DNA of 64,000 bases, from positions 8,455 to 72,454 of the forward strand of contig CAAHET010000093.1 in assembly GCA_900772565.1 (NCBI GenBank), read 5' to 3'. The translations under genes and the position numbers were made by a program. A model generated the notes under the pieces. It saw nothing but the letters and a program-made list of their open reading frames with translations, was not told where the DNA came from and made no database searches. The stretch comes from an uncultured Faecalibacterium sp. Lineage in GTDB: Bacteria > Bacillota > Clostridia > Oscillospirales > Ruminococcaceae. Shown in pieces: positions 1-8,433 of this stretch; the first letter of the stretch is position 1, and each line of letters starts with the position of its first letter.

Positions 1-300
1 GACTCCCTCAAAGCGGAGTGCAGATTAGATGATGGGATCATTTATGAAGCGGTCAAGGAAGCCTTTTCAGATAAGACTTTTGCAAACCTGAAAAGGAATC
101 TTGAAAGTTCACTTTCAAAGAAAAAGGCGAATTTGTTCTATCAAGAGTTCTTGCAGGAACTTGAAGATATGCAACGTGATTGGGCGATGGCTATTGATGA
201 TGCTGTGAGCGCAAAGATCAATTATGAACTTGAGGGCGTGAATGGGCTTTCCGTAGAACTTGCCGATGAAGATTCGTTTTGCTGTAAGTATTGGGAATAA
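1..300 (+). CDS. Phage protein of unknown function, C-terminal part
   Basis: The frame is open from the first base of the window and stops with TAA at 298-300, so only the last 99 residues are visible. The fragment is charged and probably helical, with EAVKEAF and LYQEF-like helices in mid-fragment and a short Cys pair (FCCKYWE) at the end. I recognise no family. It ends 15 bases before the primase gene, on the same strand, so it most likely belongs to the phage replication operon. The start lies left of the window. Confidence 0.6.
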   Translation, partial: DSLKAECRLDDGIIYEAVKEAFSDKTFANLKRNLESSLSKKKANLFYQEFLQELEDMQRDWAMAIDDAVSAKINYELEGVNGLSVELADEDSFCCKYWE

Positions 301-315
301 GGACGGTGATAAATT

Positions 316-2208
316 TTGTTCTTTCGCGGATATGTTGAAACCAAAGATAAACAGTGCGTGGAGAAGTTCAAGGGCAGGACGGACTTTAAGACCTATGAAC
401 AGGTGAAGTCTTTACCAGAGTTCGCCGGGATTCTGGCAGAAGATACGATCCTTGTTGATCTGGACGATGGGGAAAGTTCGGATGTTCTGTTCAAAGTTGT
501 TCAAGATTATTCTTTGAACTGCCGCGTTTATCGTACCACGCGGGGCAAGCACTTCTTGTTCAAAAATAGCGGCGTGGGCGGCTGTAAGACCCATTGCACC
601 CTTGCAATCGGCTTGAAAGCTGATATTAAGGTGGGCGTGAAAAGTTCCTATGAAGTGCTTAAATACGGCGGCGTAGAGCGTGAAATCCTCTATGATACCG
701 CCGAAAATGAGCAAGCGCAACCGCTCCCCCGGTGGCTGTTTCCCGTTCGTAGTAAGATGGCGTTTCTTGATATGGAAGAGGGGGACGGGCGAAATCAAGC
801 CCTGTTCAACTACATTCTGACCCTACAAAGCAATGATTTTACCGTGGAAGAAGCACGGGAAACCATTCGGATCATCAATAAGTATGTGTTGAAAGTTCCG
901 CTGTCAGACAGCGAGATTGAAACTATCTTACGGGATGATTCGTTCAAGAAACCCGTTTTCTACAACGGTAGCACGTTCTTGTTTGATAAGTTCGCTATCT
1001 TCCTGAAGAACAACGCCCATATCATCAAGATCAATAATCAGTTGCACATTTACAAGGACGGTATCTATACCGCTGGATATGGCGAGATTGAAGCCGCTAT
1101 GATTAAGCACATCCCCGATCTAAACCGTGCAAAGCGGTCTGAAGTCGTTGATTATCTTGATCTGTTGATTCGGGATAACACCAAACCAGAGGACGCGCAC
1201 CTGATCGCCTTTAAGAACGGCCTGTATAACATCATTGACGGTTCTTTTGCGGGCTTTACCCCGGAACACATTATCACCAATAAGATTCCTTGGGACTATA
1301 CGCCGGGGGCTTATTGCGAACTGGCAGACAAGACCCTTGATAACATTGCTTGCCATGATGCACAGGTGCGTTTACTACTGGAAGAAGCTATTGGTTATTG
1401 CTTCTACCGCTGGAACGAACTTGGAAAGGCTTTTATCCTGACAGGTGACAAAAGCAACGGTAAATCAACCTATCTGTCTATGGTGCAAAATCTTTTAGGT
1501 GAAGAAAACATTTGCGCTCTGGACTTGAAAGAACTTGGAGATCGCTTTAAGACCGCCGAAATGTTCGGCAAATTGGCGAACATTGGCGACGATATAGGCG
1601 ACGAGTTTATAGCAAACCCCGCCGTTTTTAAGAAGCTGGTAACGGGTGATCGCGTGTCTGCTGAACGCAAGGGGCAAAACCCGTTTGAGTTCAACAACTA
1701 TTCAAAGTTCTTGTTTTCTGCAAACCAGATTCCCCGTATCAAGGACAAAACGGGCGCAGTTCAGCGGCGTTTGGTTATTATCCCGTTCGATGCCAATTTC
1801 TCAAAGGATAAGGCGGGCTTTGATCCCACCATCAAGCACAAGTTAAAGTCCCCGGAAACGATGGAATATCTTATCAATCTTGGGCTTGCTGGCCTGAAGC
1901 GTATTCTTGAAAATCGTGGTTTTACCGATTCGGACAAGGTAAAGAAAGCTCTGGACGAATACGAGGAAGATAACAACCCGATTTTGGGCTTTTTCAAAGA
2001 GTGCGAGGATGAAGATTTTCATATTGAAGATAACACGACTGATCTTGTTTATTCGCGGTATCAAGAATACTGCTTAGCTAACAACTTACAGGCCATGAGC
2101 AAAACCGCCTTTTCCCGGCAGATCGCCCGAAATCTGCATCTTCACACAGAGGTTAGGCGGATCGGAAAAAAGACAGCCCGGTTTTATGTTGCAGGGGATC
2201 AGAAATAA
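316..2208 (+). CDS. D5-type phage DNA primase-helicase
   Basis: 630 residues. Residues about 1-200 form a primase-like N-terminal region. The C-terminal half is a superfamily 3 helicase: Walker A GDKSNGKST at about 377-385, an acidic Walker B-like stretch (NIGDDIGDEF) near 420, and the sensor region FLFSANQIPRIKD near 475-490, as in the P4/D5 family. The extreme C-terminus (YSRYQEYCLANNLQAMSKTAFS) looks like the winged-helix tail common in this family. The start is TTG at 316, preceded by a GGACGGTGA ribosome binding site. It would unwind and prime phage DNA during replication. The family is secure; the exact start is less so. Confidence 0.9.
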   Translation: MFFRGYVETKDKQCVEKFKGRTDFKTYEQVKSLPEFAGILAEDTILVDLDDGESSDVLFKVVQDYSLNCRVYRTTRGKHFLFKNSGVGGCKTHCTLAIGLKADIKVGVKSSYEVLKYGGVEREILYDTAENEQAQPLPRWLFPVRSKMAFLDMEEGDGRNQALFNYILTLQSNDFTVEEARETIRIINKYVLKVPLSDSEIETILRDDSFKKPVFYNGSTFLFDKFAIFLKNNAHIIKINNQLHIYKDGIYTAGYGEIEAAMIKHIPDLNRAKRSEVVDYLDLLIRDNTKPEDAHLIAFKNGLYNIIDGSFAGFTPEHIITNKIPWDYTPGAYCELADKTLDNIACHDAQVRLLLEEAIGYCFYRWNELGKAFILTGDKSNGKSTYLSMVQNLLGEENICALDLKELGDRFKTAEMFGKLANIGDDIGDEFIANPAVFKKLVTGDRVSAERKGQNPFEFNNYSKFLFSANQIPRIKDKTGAVQRRLVIIPFDANFSKDKAGFDPTIKHKLKSPETMEYLINLGLAGLKRILENRGFTDSDKVKKALDEYEEDNNPILGFFKECEDEDFHIEDNTTDLVYSRYQEYCLANNLQAMSKTAFSRQIARNLHLHTEVRRIGKKTARFYVAGDQK

Positions 2209-2230
2209 AGAGGTGAATACTTTGATCTTT

Positions 2231-2269
<39 letters not shown>

Positions 2270-2355
2270 AGCATGGTTACTTTGTCGGTAACAGGCGCAA
2301 CCAGAATGCTGAAGCACACGATTACTACGCCACTGAGCCAAAGGCAACGGAAGTT

Positions 2356-2826
2356 TTGCTTGAGCAAGAACACTTTGCCCCGGTGGTTTGGGAGTGTGCT
2401 TGTGGCGAGGGGCATATTTCTAAGGTGCTTGAATCGCACGGGTACAATGTTGTTAGCACCGATTTAGTATACCGTGGATATGGCCGTTTGAATCCGTGCG
2501 ATTTTTTATTAGAAAATGTTGTGGATTTCAGCGGCGATATTATCACAAACCCGCCTTATAAATACGCCCTTGAATTTGTTGAACACGCTTTGAACATCGT
2601 TCAGCAGGGGCGTAAAGTTGCAATGTTTTTGAAGCTAACTTTTCTTGAGGGAAAAGCCCGCAAAGCGTTCTTCCTGAAGAATCCGCCCAAAATCGTATAT
2701 GTTAGTTCTTCCCGGCTGGAATGTGGGAAGAACGGCAAATTTGAAAGCAAAAACGCCGTTGCGTATGCGTGGTTCGTATGGGAAAAGGGCTTTTGTGGTG
2801 ATCCCATCATTAAATGGGTGAATTAA
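2356..2826 (+). CDS. Putative phage DNA adenine methyltransferase, out of frame with its likely start
   Basis: The protein has an AdoMet-binding motif (WECACGEGHISKVL) followed by TNPPYKYALEF, whose NPPY motif is typical of amino-methyltransferases acting on adenine or cytosine. Homology-like sequence begins upstream of the assigned TTG 2356: the same frame reads HGYFVGNRRN and HDYYATEPKA between 2272 and 2340, and is open back to the primase stop at 2208. No ATG, GTG or TTG lies in that upstream frame. The only start with a good ribosome binding site, TTG 2222, is one frame away across the (GA)17 tract. As assembled, the full-length protein would not be made. TTG 2356 would give a protein lacking the conserved N-terminal motif. 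Its role could be host mimicry or protection against restriction. Confidence 0.75.
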   Translation: MLEQEHFAPVVWECACGEGHISKVLESHGYNVVSTDLVYRGYGRLNPCDFLLENVVDFSGDIITNPPYKYALEFVEHALNIVQQGRKVAMFLKLTFLEGKARKAFFLKNPPKIVYVSSSRLECGKNGKFESKNAVAYAWFVWEKGFCGDPIIKWVN

Positions 2827-2828
2827 GC

Positions 2829-3395
2829 ATGGAAAAACTTCACTTTCAAGCAAAATCTACGGCTAATTTTGTGAAGCTGGGTTGCACTATCCTTTTTGAA
2901 AAGGGAAACAGAATGGATGATCTTGGGGCGGTGTGGCATGAGTATTTTAACGGTGACACAGGAGATCGGCTTTTTCAACGGTTTATGGAAGAAGCCTTTC
3001 CGAATGGGTGCGTTATCGGAGAAAAAGAGTTGATGCAGATCACCAATAAAGCAATTAGCTTTTTAGAAACAGACGTTTCAGCCCTTGAAGCTAAGGCGAC
3101 TATTGATAAAAGGCGGTTTGCTTACTGGGTATATTTTGCCCCTACTCATACAGTTTCCGGGTGCTGGTTTGCAGAACATGAAGAAACCGTGATACAAATT
3201 TTAACAAATTATTTCGGGAAATCCATTGAGGATTTCACCCCCGATGATCTAAAGCGATTTATTATCGCTTCTTTTGAGATTCGTTCGGATAATTCGTCCG
3301 TTCGTTCGATTGCGGATGATGCCGAATTTATTCAAAGAGCCGTTCGCACAAGGTCGGTTCGATTAAAAGAAAGGATGGAACACTATGGAGTATGA
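2829..3395 (+). CDS. Phage protein of unknown function
   Basis: 188 residues from ATG 2829; an in-frame ATG at 2814 overlaps the methyltransferase 3' end and has no better ribosome binding site. The protein is soluble, with an aromatic middle (RRFAYWVYFAPTHTVSGCWFAEHEETV) and a basic C-terminus. No motif I recognise. It overlaps the next gene by 11 bases, so the two are probably translationally coupled within the replication operon. Confidence 0.7.
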   Translation: MEKLHFQAKSTANFVKLGCTILFEKGNRMDDLGAVWHEYFNGDTGDRLFQRFMEEAFPNGCVIGEKELMQITNKAISFLETDVSALEAKATIDKRRFAYWVYFAPTHTVSGCWFAEHEETVIQILTNYFGKSIEDFTPDDLKRFIIASFEIRSDNSSVRSIADDAEFIQRAVRTRSVRLKERMEHYGV

Positions 3396-3870
3396 GTTGG
3401 TTTATGGTCTGCCCAAAGCTGAAGTTCTGGCACAGATGGCAGAGGAACTTACTGAAGCGGCACAGGCGGCGTTAAAGTTGCGCCGCGCTATGAATGGGGC
3501 AAACCCCACGCCTATTTCCGTTGATACGGGCATGAACAACCTAATTGAAGAACTAGCGGACTGTCAGCTTTGCGAGGATATTTTCTTTCACGGGATGGCG
3601 ACACAGTGCGTGAATCATGCGTACAGGGAAATTGACCGTATCAAGAGTGAGAAGATGGAACGCTGGGAAACCCGCCTTGAATCGGCTAAGATGCGCCTGT
3701 ATGCGGTAGCCGTAGGCACTAAGGACACGATCAAGGATATTATCACGGTTTCCGCTATCAATCCCGCCCCGGCTAAGAAGCTGGCAAAAGAACTGTATCA
3801 CAAGATGCACCCCACAACCCCGATTGAACAGCTTGAAGCTGATATTGTAGAGCGGGGGCGTAACTGGTAA
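3385..3870 (+). CDS. MazG-like nucleotide pyrophosphohydrolase
   Basis: 161 residues. The N-terminal half carries the paired acidic helices of all-alpha NTP pyrophosphatases: AEELTEAAQAALKLRR (about 17-33) and NLIEELADCQLCEDIF (about 52-67), which together would hold Mg2+. The C-terminal half (about 90-161) is helical and unassigned. Phage enzymes of this type clean up non-canonical dNTPs or adjust (p)ppGpp. It overlaps its neighbours upstream by 11 bases and downstream by one. Confidence 0.65.
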   Translation: MEYELVYGLPKAEVLAQMAEELTEAAQAALKLRRAMNGANPTPISVDTGMNNLIEELADCQLCEDIFFHGMATQCVNHAYREIDRIKSEKMERWETRLESAKMRLYAVAVGTKDTIKDIITVSAINPAPAKKLAKELYHKMHPTTPIEQLEADIVERGRNW

Positions 3871-4292
3871 TGCACGTTTATTCAACTAAGTTCAAGAAGA
3901 ACGTGAACTTGCCGTATGCAAAGGTAGGCAAACAGGTTTTTAGAAGCCTATACGATGCCGAAACCTATTGCGGGGAAAACGGCCTTGACCCGGATTCAGC
4001 GATTGAATACGGGAACAATCCAGACCTTAGAAACCAATGTGCAGAAATCGCCAAATATCAAAAAGCCGTTCTTCGCCGTACTAAAAACAAAATCCTAAAG
4101 CAGATTGAAAAGTTGCGTGCGGATATTGAAAGGGATAGCGAAAGGCTGAAATCCTGTCACCATCTGGATGAACGATCTTGCGAGGATAGGTTACATGAAG
4201 ATGTTGCCAAACATACGGCAATGTATGACGCGCTAAAAATTGTTTCCGATATGGTTACAGAACTTGAATGGTTATCCAACTGGAAAGATTGA
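3870..4292 (+). CDS. Phage protein of unknown function with predicted coiled coil
   Basis: 140 residues. Residues about 60-120 form a long charged helix (KNKILKQIEKLRADIERDSERLK) likely to be a coiled coil. The start ATG 3870 overlaps the stop of the MazG-like gene (TAATG). No catalytic motif is visible. It sits in the replication operon between small unknown genes. Confidence 0.65.
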   Translation: MHVYSTKFKKNVNLPYAKVGKQVFRSLYDAETYCGENGLDPDSAIEYGNNPDLRNQCAEIAKYQKAVLRRTKNKILKQIEKLRADIERDSERLKSCHHLDERSCEDRLHEDVAKHTAMYDALKIVSDMVTELEWLSNWKD

Positions 4293-4303
4293 AAGGACTG
4301 ACT

Positions 4304-4519
4304 ATGAACAATCCGGCTAATCCCAAATGCAACGCAGAGGGGTATAACGATCCAACGGCGTTTTATGGTACACAGAAAATCGTTCGGGAAGAATCGGAAA
4401 CCGAACGGCGGGCGAATGAGCTTATCAAGGTGTTAAAGTTCATTATTCGTTCAACGGGCTTTGAACTGATTGAACGTGTTAAGATTCGTGACGTGAAAAC
4501 TGGAAAGGAGTTCAGATAA
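4304..4519 (+). CDS. Small phage protein of unknown function
   Basis: 71 residues starting MNNPANPKC. ATG 4304 is preferred over an upstream in-frame start at 4268 because GAAAGGACTG precedes it closely and the longer form would overlap the previous gene. Charged and helical in the second half. The stop overlaps the next start (TAATG). Confidence 0.6.
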   Translation: MNNPANPKCNAEGYNDPTAFYGTQKIVREESETERRANELIKVLKFIIRSTGFELIERVKIRDVKTGKEFR

Positions 4520-4692
4520 TGAACATTGATGAACGCTATCGGGCGGCAGAGGATGAAGCCCAACTTGAGTACATCAAGCAGTGGAGGGAGCGCAAGCGCA
4601 AGAAAGAGGACAGGCGCAAGGACTATTGGATGAAAGCCGTTTTGCATTTGCGGATGTTCTTTGATATGCTTTTTAAGTTCATTAAGGGGTGA
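4519..4692 (+). CDS. Very small basic phage protein
   Basis: 57 residues (MNIDERYRAAEDEAQ...). A highly basic central block (RERKRKKEDRRKD) is followed by an amphipathic or weakly hydrophobic tail (AVLHLRMFFDMLFKFIKG). AAAGGAG lies 8 bases before the ATG. The start overlaps the previous stop and the gene fits tightly between its neighbours, which supports real translation. It could be nucleic-acid- or membrane-associated; no family recognised. Confidence 0.6.
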   Translation: MNIDERYRAAEDEAQLEYIKQWRERKRKKEDRRKDYWMKAVLHLRMFFDMLFKFIKG

Positions 4693-4697
4693 TAACA

Positions 4698-4949
4698 ATG
4701 GGGATGCTTGCACAAATCAGTGATGCGGTAAACGCCGCTTTTGCAGAGTATAAGAAAGAGTTTGGGGAAAACACCCAAATCACCGATGGTACAGAGTTTG
4801 TCACGGTGTTCAATAACTGTGCGCTGATCGTCCGGGCAGAGGGTGACACGCTCAAAACGGAGTTTATCGGCGGCAAGCCGTATCAAGTAGATATGAGCCT
4901 TGCAATTTATGATGAGGTGGAAAAGAATGGACAGATTCAAATTGACTAA
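4698..4949 (+). CDS. Small phage protein of unknown function
   Basis: 83 residues starting MGMLAQISDA. ATG 4698 follows an AAGGGGTGA ribosome binding site, whose GTG at 4689 is therefore unlikely to be the start. The fold looks mixed helix/strand, with an acidic centre. It overlaps the HD-domain gene by 23 bases. Confidence 0.6.
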   Translation: MGMLAQISDAVNAAFAEYKKEFGENTQITDGTEFVTVFNNCALIVRAEGDTLKTEFIGGKPYQVDMSLAIYDEVEKNGQIQID

Positions 4950-5490
4950 GCAGGATCGGATCAATCAGTATAAAATCATCATGTACAACGTGAAAGGTGA
5001 TTTGGAATGCTACACCCGCCCCAATATTGTGCGGCGGCTTGATAAAATGGGGTTCTTCGATGCGCCCGCTTCGATCAATCATCACGGCGCATACAGCGGC
5101 GCACTGTTCGATCATTCTCTTGCCGTTACGGGTGCTTTGCTGGACTATACGGACAAGATGGGCTTGACGTGGAGCGATGCGAGAAGCCCTTACATTGTGG
5201 GTATGTTCCACGATCTGTGCAAGTGCGATAATTATAAAGTGGTGGATGGAAAATGGAAGTATAACCCGAATATGATTCTTCCCGGCCACGGCGAAAAGTC
5301 GATCATCATGCTTCAGAATATCGCCCCCGATGCTTTGACAAATGAAGAAATCGCTTGCATCCGCTGGCACATGGGCGCGTTTGATGATCGGAATAATTGG
5401 GAGTATTACACCCGCGCCGTTGCAAAGTTTCCGAATGTCATGTACACACACGCGGCAAATATGGCGGCGGCATATATTGTGGGGGTGTGA
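4927..5490 (+). CDS. HD-domain phosphohydrolase
   Basis: 187 residues from ATG 4927 (GAGGTGG upstream). A metal-binding HD signature is visible: FDHSLAV near 62, MFHDLCK near 94-100, GHGEKS near 120 and RWHMG near 147. Family members hydrolyse nucleotides or cyclic nucleotides. The substrate cannot be told from sequence; nucleotide metabolism during phage replication is the natural inference from the neighbouring MazG-like gene. Confidence 0.75.
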   Translation: MDRFKLTKQDRINQYKIIMYNVKGDLECYTRPNIVRRLDKMGFFDAPASINHHGAYSGALFDHSLAVTGALLDYTDKMGLTWSDARSPYIVGMFHDLCKCDNYKVVDGKWKYNPNMILPGHGEKSIIMLQNIAPDALTNEEIACIRWHMGAFDDRNNWEYYTRAVAKFPNVMYTHAANMAAAYIVGV

Positions 5491-5492
5491 GC

Positions 5493-5696
5493 ATGAAGTG
5501 GATTTTGCTGGAACTGCTGTTCATCGCTGTGCAGTTGATCGGATTCATCCCGTTTTACTTTATCTGGCGGAAAGACTGCAAAGAGATTGGGAAAGAAAAC
5601 CTTGCCGTTTCCTTGAAAGAACGCTTTTGGGCGTGGTGCTTATCTTTCCCGTTCTGGCTGTTTCCGATCATATATCTGGCGAGGTACAACAAATGA
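5493..5696 (+). CDS. Small membrane protein
   Basis: 67 residues with two hydrophobic segments: about 4-26 (LLELLFIAVQLIGFIPFYFI) and about 45-62 (FWAWCLSFPFWLFPIIYLA), separated by a basic loop. ATG 5493 lies four bases after the HD-domain gene and its stop overlaps the next start. Function unknown. Confidence 0.6.
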   Translation: MKWILLELLFIAVQLIGFIPFYFIWRKDCKEIGKENLAVSLKERFWAWCLSFPFWLFPIIYLARYNK

Positions 5697-5860
5697 AAAG
5701 ACTTTGTAAAGACTGCTTGCATTGCAAGAGCAAACAGACGGGCGTTGTGACGTTCCGTTATTGGTGCGAGATCACGAAAGTGGGCGTTCGCCCGTGGATG
5801 GAAAAGCCGCACCCCCAATGCCCGCTCAAGAGTGGCAGGGCGGGACGCTTTGAAAGTTAA
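5693..5860 (+). CDS. Small cysteine-rich phage protein
   Basis: 55 residues. The pattern CKDCLHCKSK, then WCE, then PQCPL resembles a small zinc-binding knuckle. The start overlaps the preceding stop (ATGA). Similar short Cys-rich proteins are common in phage early operons; no specific function can be assigned. Confidence 0.55.
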   Translation: MKRLCKDCLHCKSKQTGVVTFRYWCEITKVGVRPWMEKPHPQCPLKSGRAGRFES

Positions 5861-6138
5861 GATTCAAAGTGTTACACTGATTTTCACAAGTGTTTCATAA
5901 ATGTTTCTATCTTTGAACGATTAAACGTATTTGTTACGTTTGTTTCGGTTTGTACACTTATTTTGAAGTTCTTTATATATTGATACTCTTGTTGCGTCAT
6001 CGCGTGACGGTGCAACATATAAAAAATAATATATAATAGTAAATAGAGGGTGCGTAACCGAAACGTGAAACACAGAATTTTAGAAAAATAACGATAATTC
6101 GTAAAGTGAGCGTTACGCAAAGAAAAGAGGTTTGAGAA
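5861..6138 (+). promoter_or_regulatory. AT-rich intergenic control region with several inverted repeats
   Basis: 278 bases without a gene, between the early operon and the DUF1492-type regulator. Inverted repeats seen: AACGTA/TACGTT near 5932-5950, CGTCA/TGACG near 5996-6010, and CGTAA/TTACG near 6099-6117. A TATATAATAG box near 6030-6040 is a plausible -10 element. This is the obvious place for the early/late switch; the binding protein is unknown. Confidence 0.5.
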
Positions 6139-6561
6139 GTGACAGCGAAAGAGTATTTACAACAGCTTGAACGCGCGGATGTTATCATAGAACAGAAGAT
6201 GAAAGAACAGGCTGATCTTGAAGAACTGTCTAAGTGCGTTCGGGCGATTGATTACGGCAAGGATCGTGTTTCATCCAGCGGTACGGGCGATGCCCCGTTT
6301 GTAAACCCGGTGCTGAAAATTGTAATGCTTGAGCAAGAGATCAACGCCGAGATTGACAAGTATGTTGACCTGAAGCGTAAGATCACGGGCGAAATTCAGA
6401 GTTTGCAAGACCCGCAGTTTATCAAGGTGCTGTTCAAGCGGTATGTTGAGTACAAGGGCTTTGATAAGATCGCGGTAGAGTTAGGTTGTTCGGAACGGAA
6501 TGTTTATACGATCCACGGACAGGCACTAAAGGATTTCACAGAAAAAGTTTTGAAAATGTAA
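6139..6561 (+). CDS. DUF1492-type phage transcriptional regulator (sigma-region-4-like)
   Basis: 140 residues from GTG 6139, preceded by AAAAGAGG. The N-terminus is a helical, coiled region. The C-terminus (FKRYVEYKGFDKIAVELGCSERNVYTIHGQALKDF, about 98-134) reads as a helix-turn-helix similar to sigma factor region 4, as in RinA/ArpU/DUF1492 activators of late phage genes. The position just upstream of the terminase fits that role. Confidence 0.7.
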   Translation: MTAKEYLQQLERADVIIEQKMKEQADLEELSKCVRAIDYGKDRVSSSGTGDAPFVNPVLKIVMLEQEINAEIDKYVDLKRKITGEIQSLQDPQFIKVLFKRYVEYKGFDKIAVELGCSERNVYTIHGQALKDFTEKVLKM

Positions 6562-6599
6562 AAAGTTGCAGTCTTTTTCATTGAACTTCATGTGTCAAG

Positions 6600-6658
6600 T
6601 GTGATAAAATATATAATGCAAGAAGCCGTAAAAGAAAACCTTTTACGGCTTTTTCTTT
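6600..6658 (+). terminator. Rho-independent terminator preceded by a TATAAT box
   Basis: Perfect 11-bp arms AGCCGTAAAAG (6624-6634) and CTTTTACGGCT (6640-6650) are followed by TTTTCTTTT. A TATAAT box lies at about 6611-6616, only a few bases before the hairpin, so any transcript from it would be tiny. The hairpin most simply ends transcription of the regulator gene. Confidence 0.7.
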
Positions 6659-6659
6659 T

Positions 6660-6725
6660 GCCCGGTGAATCATCGTAGCTGATCGTAGGCAGTCAGTGAT
6701 CTTCCGTTCACCGGGCTTATTTTGT
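6660..6725 (+). other. Long-loop hairpin upstream of the terminase operon
   Basis: Arms GCCCGGTGAA (6660-6669) and TTCACCGGGC (6707-6716) are perfect and enclose a 37-base loop containing further short repeats (GATCGTAGGC, CAGTGATC). A T-rich stretch (TTATTTTGTTTT) follows. It may be a second terminator, an antitermination structure, or part of the packaging start. Confidence 0.45.
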
Positions 6726-6743
6726 TTTAAGGGGGTGAATATC

Positions 6744-7187
6744 TTGAACGAAAGACAACAGCGGTTTTGTGACGAATATTTGATTGACTGCAACGCTGTA
6801 CAGGCGGCAATCCGGGCGGGGTATTCGCCTAAGACTGCCCGTTTTGCGGCAGAATGGATAAATGAGCGAAACCCACAAAAACCTACTTCAAAGTTCAACG
6901 CCGAAATGAAATCTTATATTGACGCGAAACTTGAAGCAATGCACAACGCAAAAACAGCGGATGCACAGGAAGTTTTGGAGTATCTAACCTCTGTTATGCG
7001 AGGGGAATACAAAGAACAGGTGCTAAAGCTGATCGGTGATGGTGTACAAACGATCTCCGATATTGACGTTGGGGCTAAAGACCGTATCAAGGCCGCTGAG
7101 CTGATCGGCAAGCGGTACGGAATGTTCAAAGATGGGCTTGCCGTTGAGGTTGAGCCTGTCACACTGGTAAACGACTTAACGGAATGA
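6744..7187 (+). CDS. Terminase small subunit
   Basis: 147 residues from TTG 6744 (GGGGGTGAATATC upstream), starting LNERQQRFCDEYLID. Residues about 3-50 match the DNA-binding helix-turn-helix of terminase_2 family small subunits (QQRFCDEYL...NAVQAAIRAGYSPKTARFAA). The C-terminus (DRIKAAELIGKRYGMFKDG) is the usual tail. It would recognise the phage packaging site and recruit the large subunit, whose start overlaps the stop by four bases. Confidence 0.88.
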   Translation: MNERQQRFCDEYLIDCNAVQAAIRAGYSPKTARFAAEWINERNPQKPTSKFNAEMKSYIDAKLEAMHNAKTADAQEVLEYLTSVMRGEYKEQVLKLIGDGVQTISDIDVGAKDRIKAAELIGKRYGMFKDGLAVEVEPVTLVNDLTE

Positions 7188-8413
7188 AGATTTCATTACA
7201 GAAAGCCGTAGGGCGCGGCTATGTGGACTTCTGGAACACGAAAGCCCGATACCGTGTGTGTAAGGGTAGCCGTGGATCGAAAAAGAGCAAAACAACTGCC
7301 CTTAATATGATTTATCGCCTGTTTCAATATCCAGAGAGCAACGGCCTTTGTGTTCGGCGGTTTTCAAACACCTTGCGCGATTCCGTGTTTTCGGATTTGA
7401 AATGGGCTATTCATAAGCTGGGAGTAGATGCGTATTTTGATTGCACCGTGTCACCTATGCAGATCACCCGGCGTTCAACCGGGCAGAAGATTCTTTTTCG
7501 TGGTCTGGACGATGGCTTGAAGATAACCTCTATTTCCGTTGATAAGGGCGTTCTGTGCTGGGTATGGATAGAAGAAGCCTATGAGATCAGCAATGAGGAC
7601 GATTTCAACAAGCTAGATATGTCAATCCGTGGTGAAGTTCCGCCGGGGTACTTCAAACAGCTTACACTTACGTTCAACCCGTGGAGTGCAACAAGCTGGT
7701 TAAAGCCCCGGTTTTTCGATACACCGGATGATACGGTGTTCACCAAAACTACAACATGGGAGTGTAACGAATGGCTTGATGATGCAGACCGCAATATTTT
7801 CTTGAAAATGAAAGAAAACAATCCCCGCCGCTATCGCATTGAGGGCGCGGGGGATTGGGGCATTGCGGACGGCCTGATTTACACCAACGTCATTGTTGAA
7901 AACTTCGATGTTGATAAAATCCGGGCTATTCCCGGTATCAAATCCGCATTCGGCCTTGACTTTGGTTTTACTGATCCTAACGCTTTTACCGCTTGCATGG
8001 TGGATAACACCGCTATGAAAATCTATGTTTTCGATGAGTGGTATAAAACGGGGGTTACGAACAAGATCATAGCCGAACAAATCAAACGCATGGGGTACGG
8101 CGGTCAACGCCTGATCTGTGATTCTGCTGAACCGAAATCTATTGCAGAGTTGCAGGATGAGGGATTGAGGGCTGAATCTTCCCGGAAAGGTAAGGACAGC
8201 GTAAACCACGGCATACAGTTGATTCAAAACTATCAGATCGTGGTGCATCCCCGTTGCGTAGAGTTCAAAAAAGAGATAGATAACTATTGTTGGGCGAAAG
8301 GCACAGACGGAAAACCCACGGACAAGCCGGATCACGAATTTTCGCACGGTATGGATTCGATGCGGTACGCCGTTACCAAAGTGCTTATGCCTGATACATT
8401 CAGCTTTGATTAA
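7184..8413 (+). CDS. Terminase large subunit, PBSX family
   Basis: 409 residues. The N-terminal ATPase has a Walker A variant GSRGSKKSKT (about 28-37) and a Walker B-like segment VLCWVWIEEAYE (about 123-134). The C-terminal RNase H-like nuclease shows its acidic residues in FGLDFGFTDP (about 256), ICDSAEP (about 317) and MDSMRYAV (about 392). It powers DNA packaging into the procapsid and cuts the concatemer. Typical length for the family. Confidence 0.93.
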   Translation: MKISLQKAVGRGYVDFWNTKARYRVCKGSRGSKKSKTTALNMIYRLFQYPESNGLCVRRFSNTLRDSVFSDLKWAIHKLGVDAYFDCTVSPMQITRRSTGQKILFRGLDDGLKITSISVDKGVLCWVWIEEAYEISNEDDFNKLDMSIRGEVPPGYFKQLTLTFNPWSATSWLKPRFFDTPDDTVFTKTTTWECNEWLDDADRNIFLKMKENNPRRYRIEGAGDWGIADGLIYTNVIVENFDVDKIRAIPGIKSAFGLDFGFTDPNAFTACMVDNTAMKIYVFDEWYKTGVTNKIIAEQIKRMGYGGQRLICDSAEPKSIAELQDEGLRAESSRKGKDSVNHGIQLIQNYQIVVHPRCVEFKKEIDNYCWAKGTDGKPTDKPDHEFSHGMDSMRYAVTKVLMPDTFSFD

Positions 8414-8433
8414 CTGGAAAGGGGGTGAACAAC

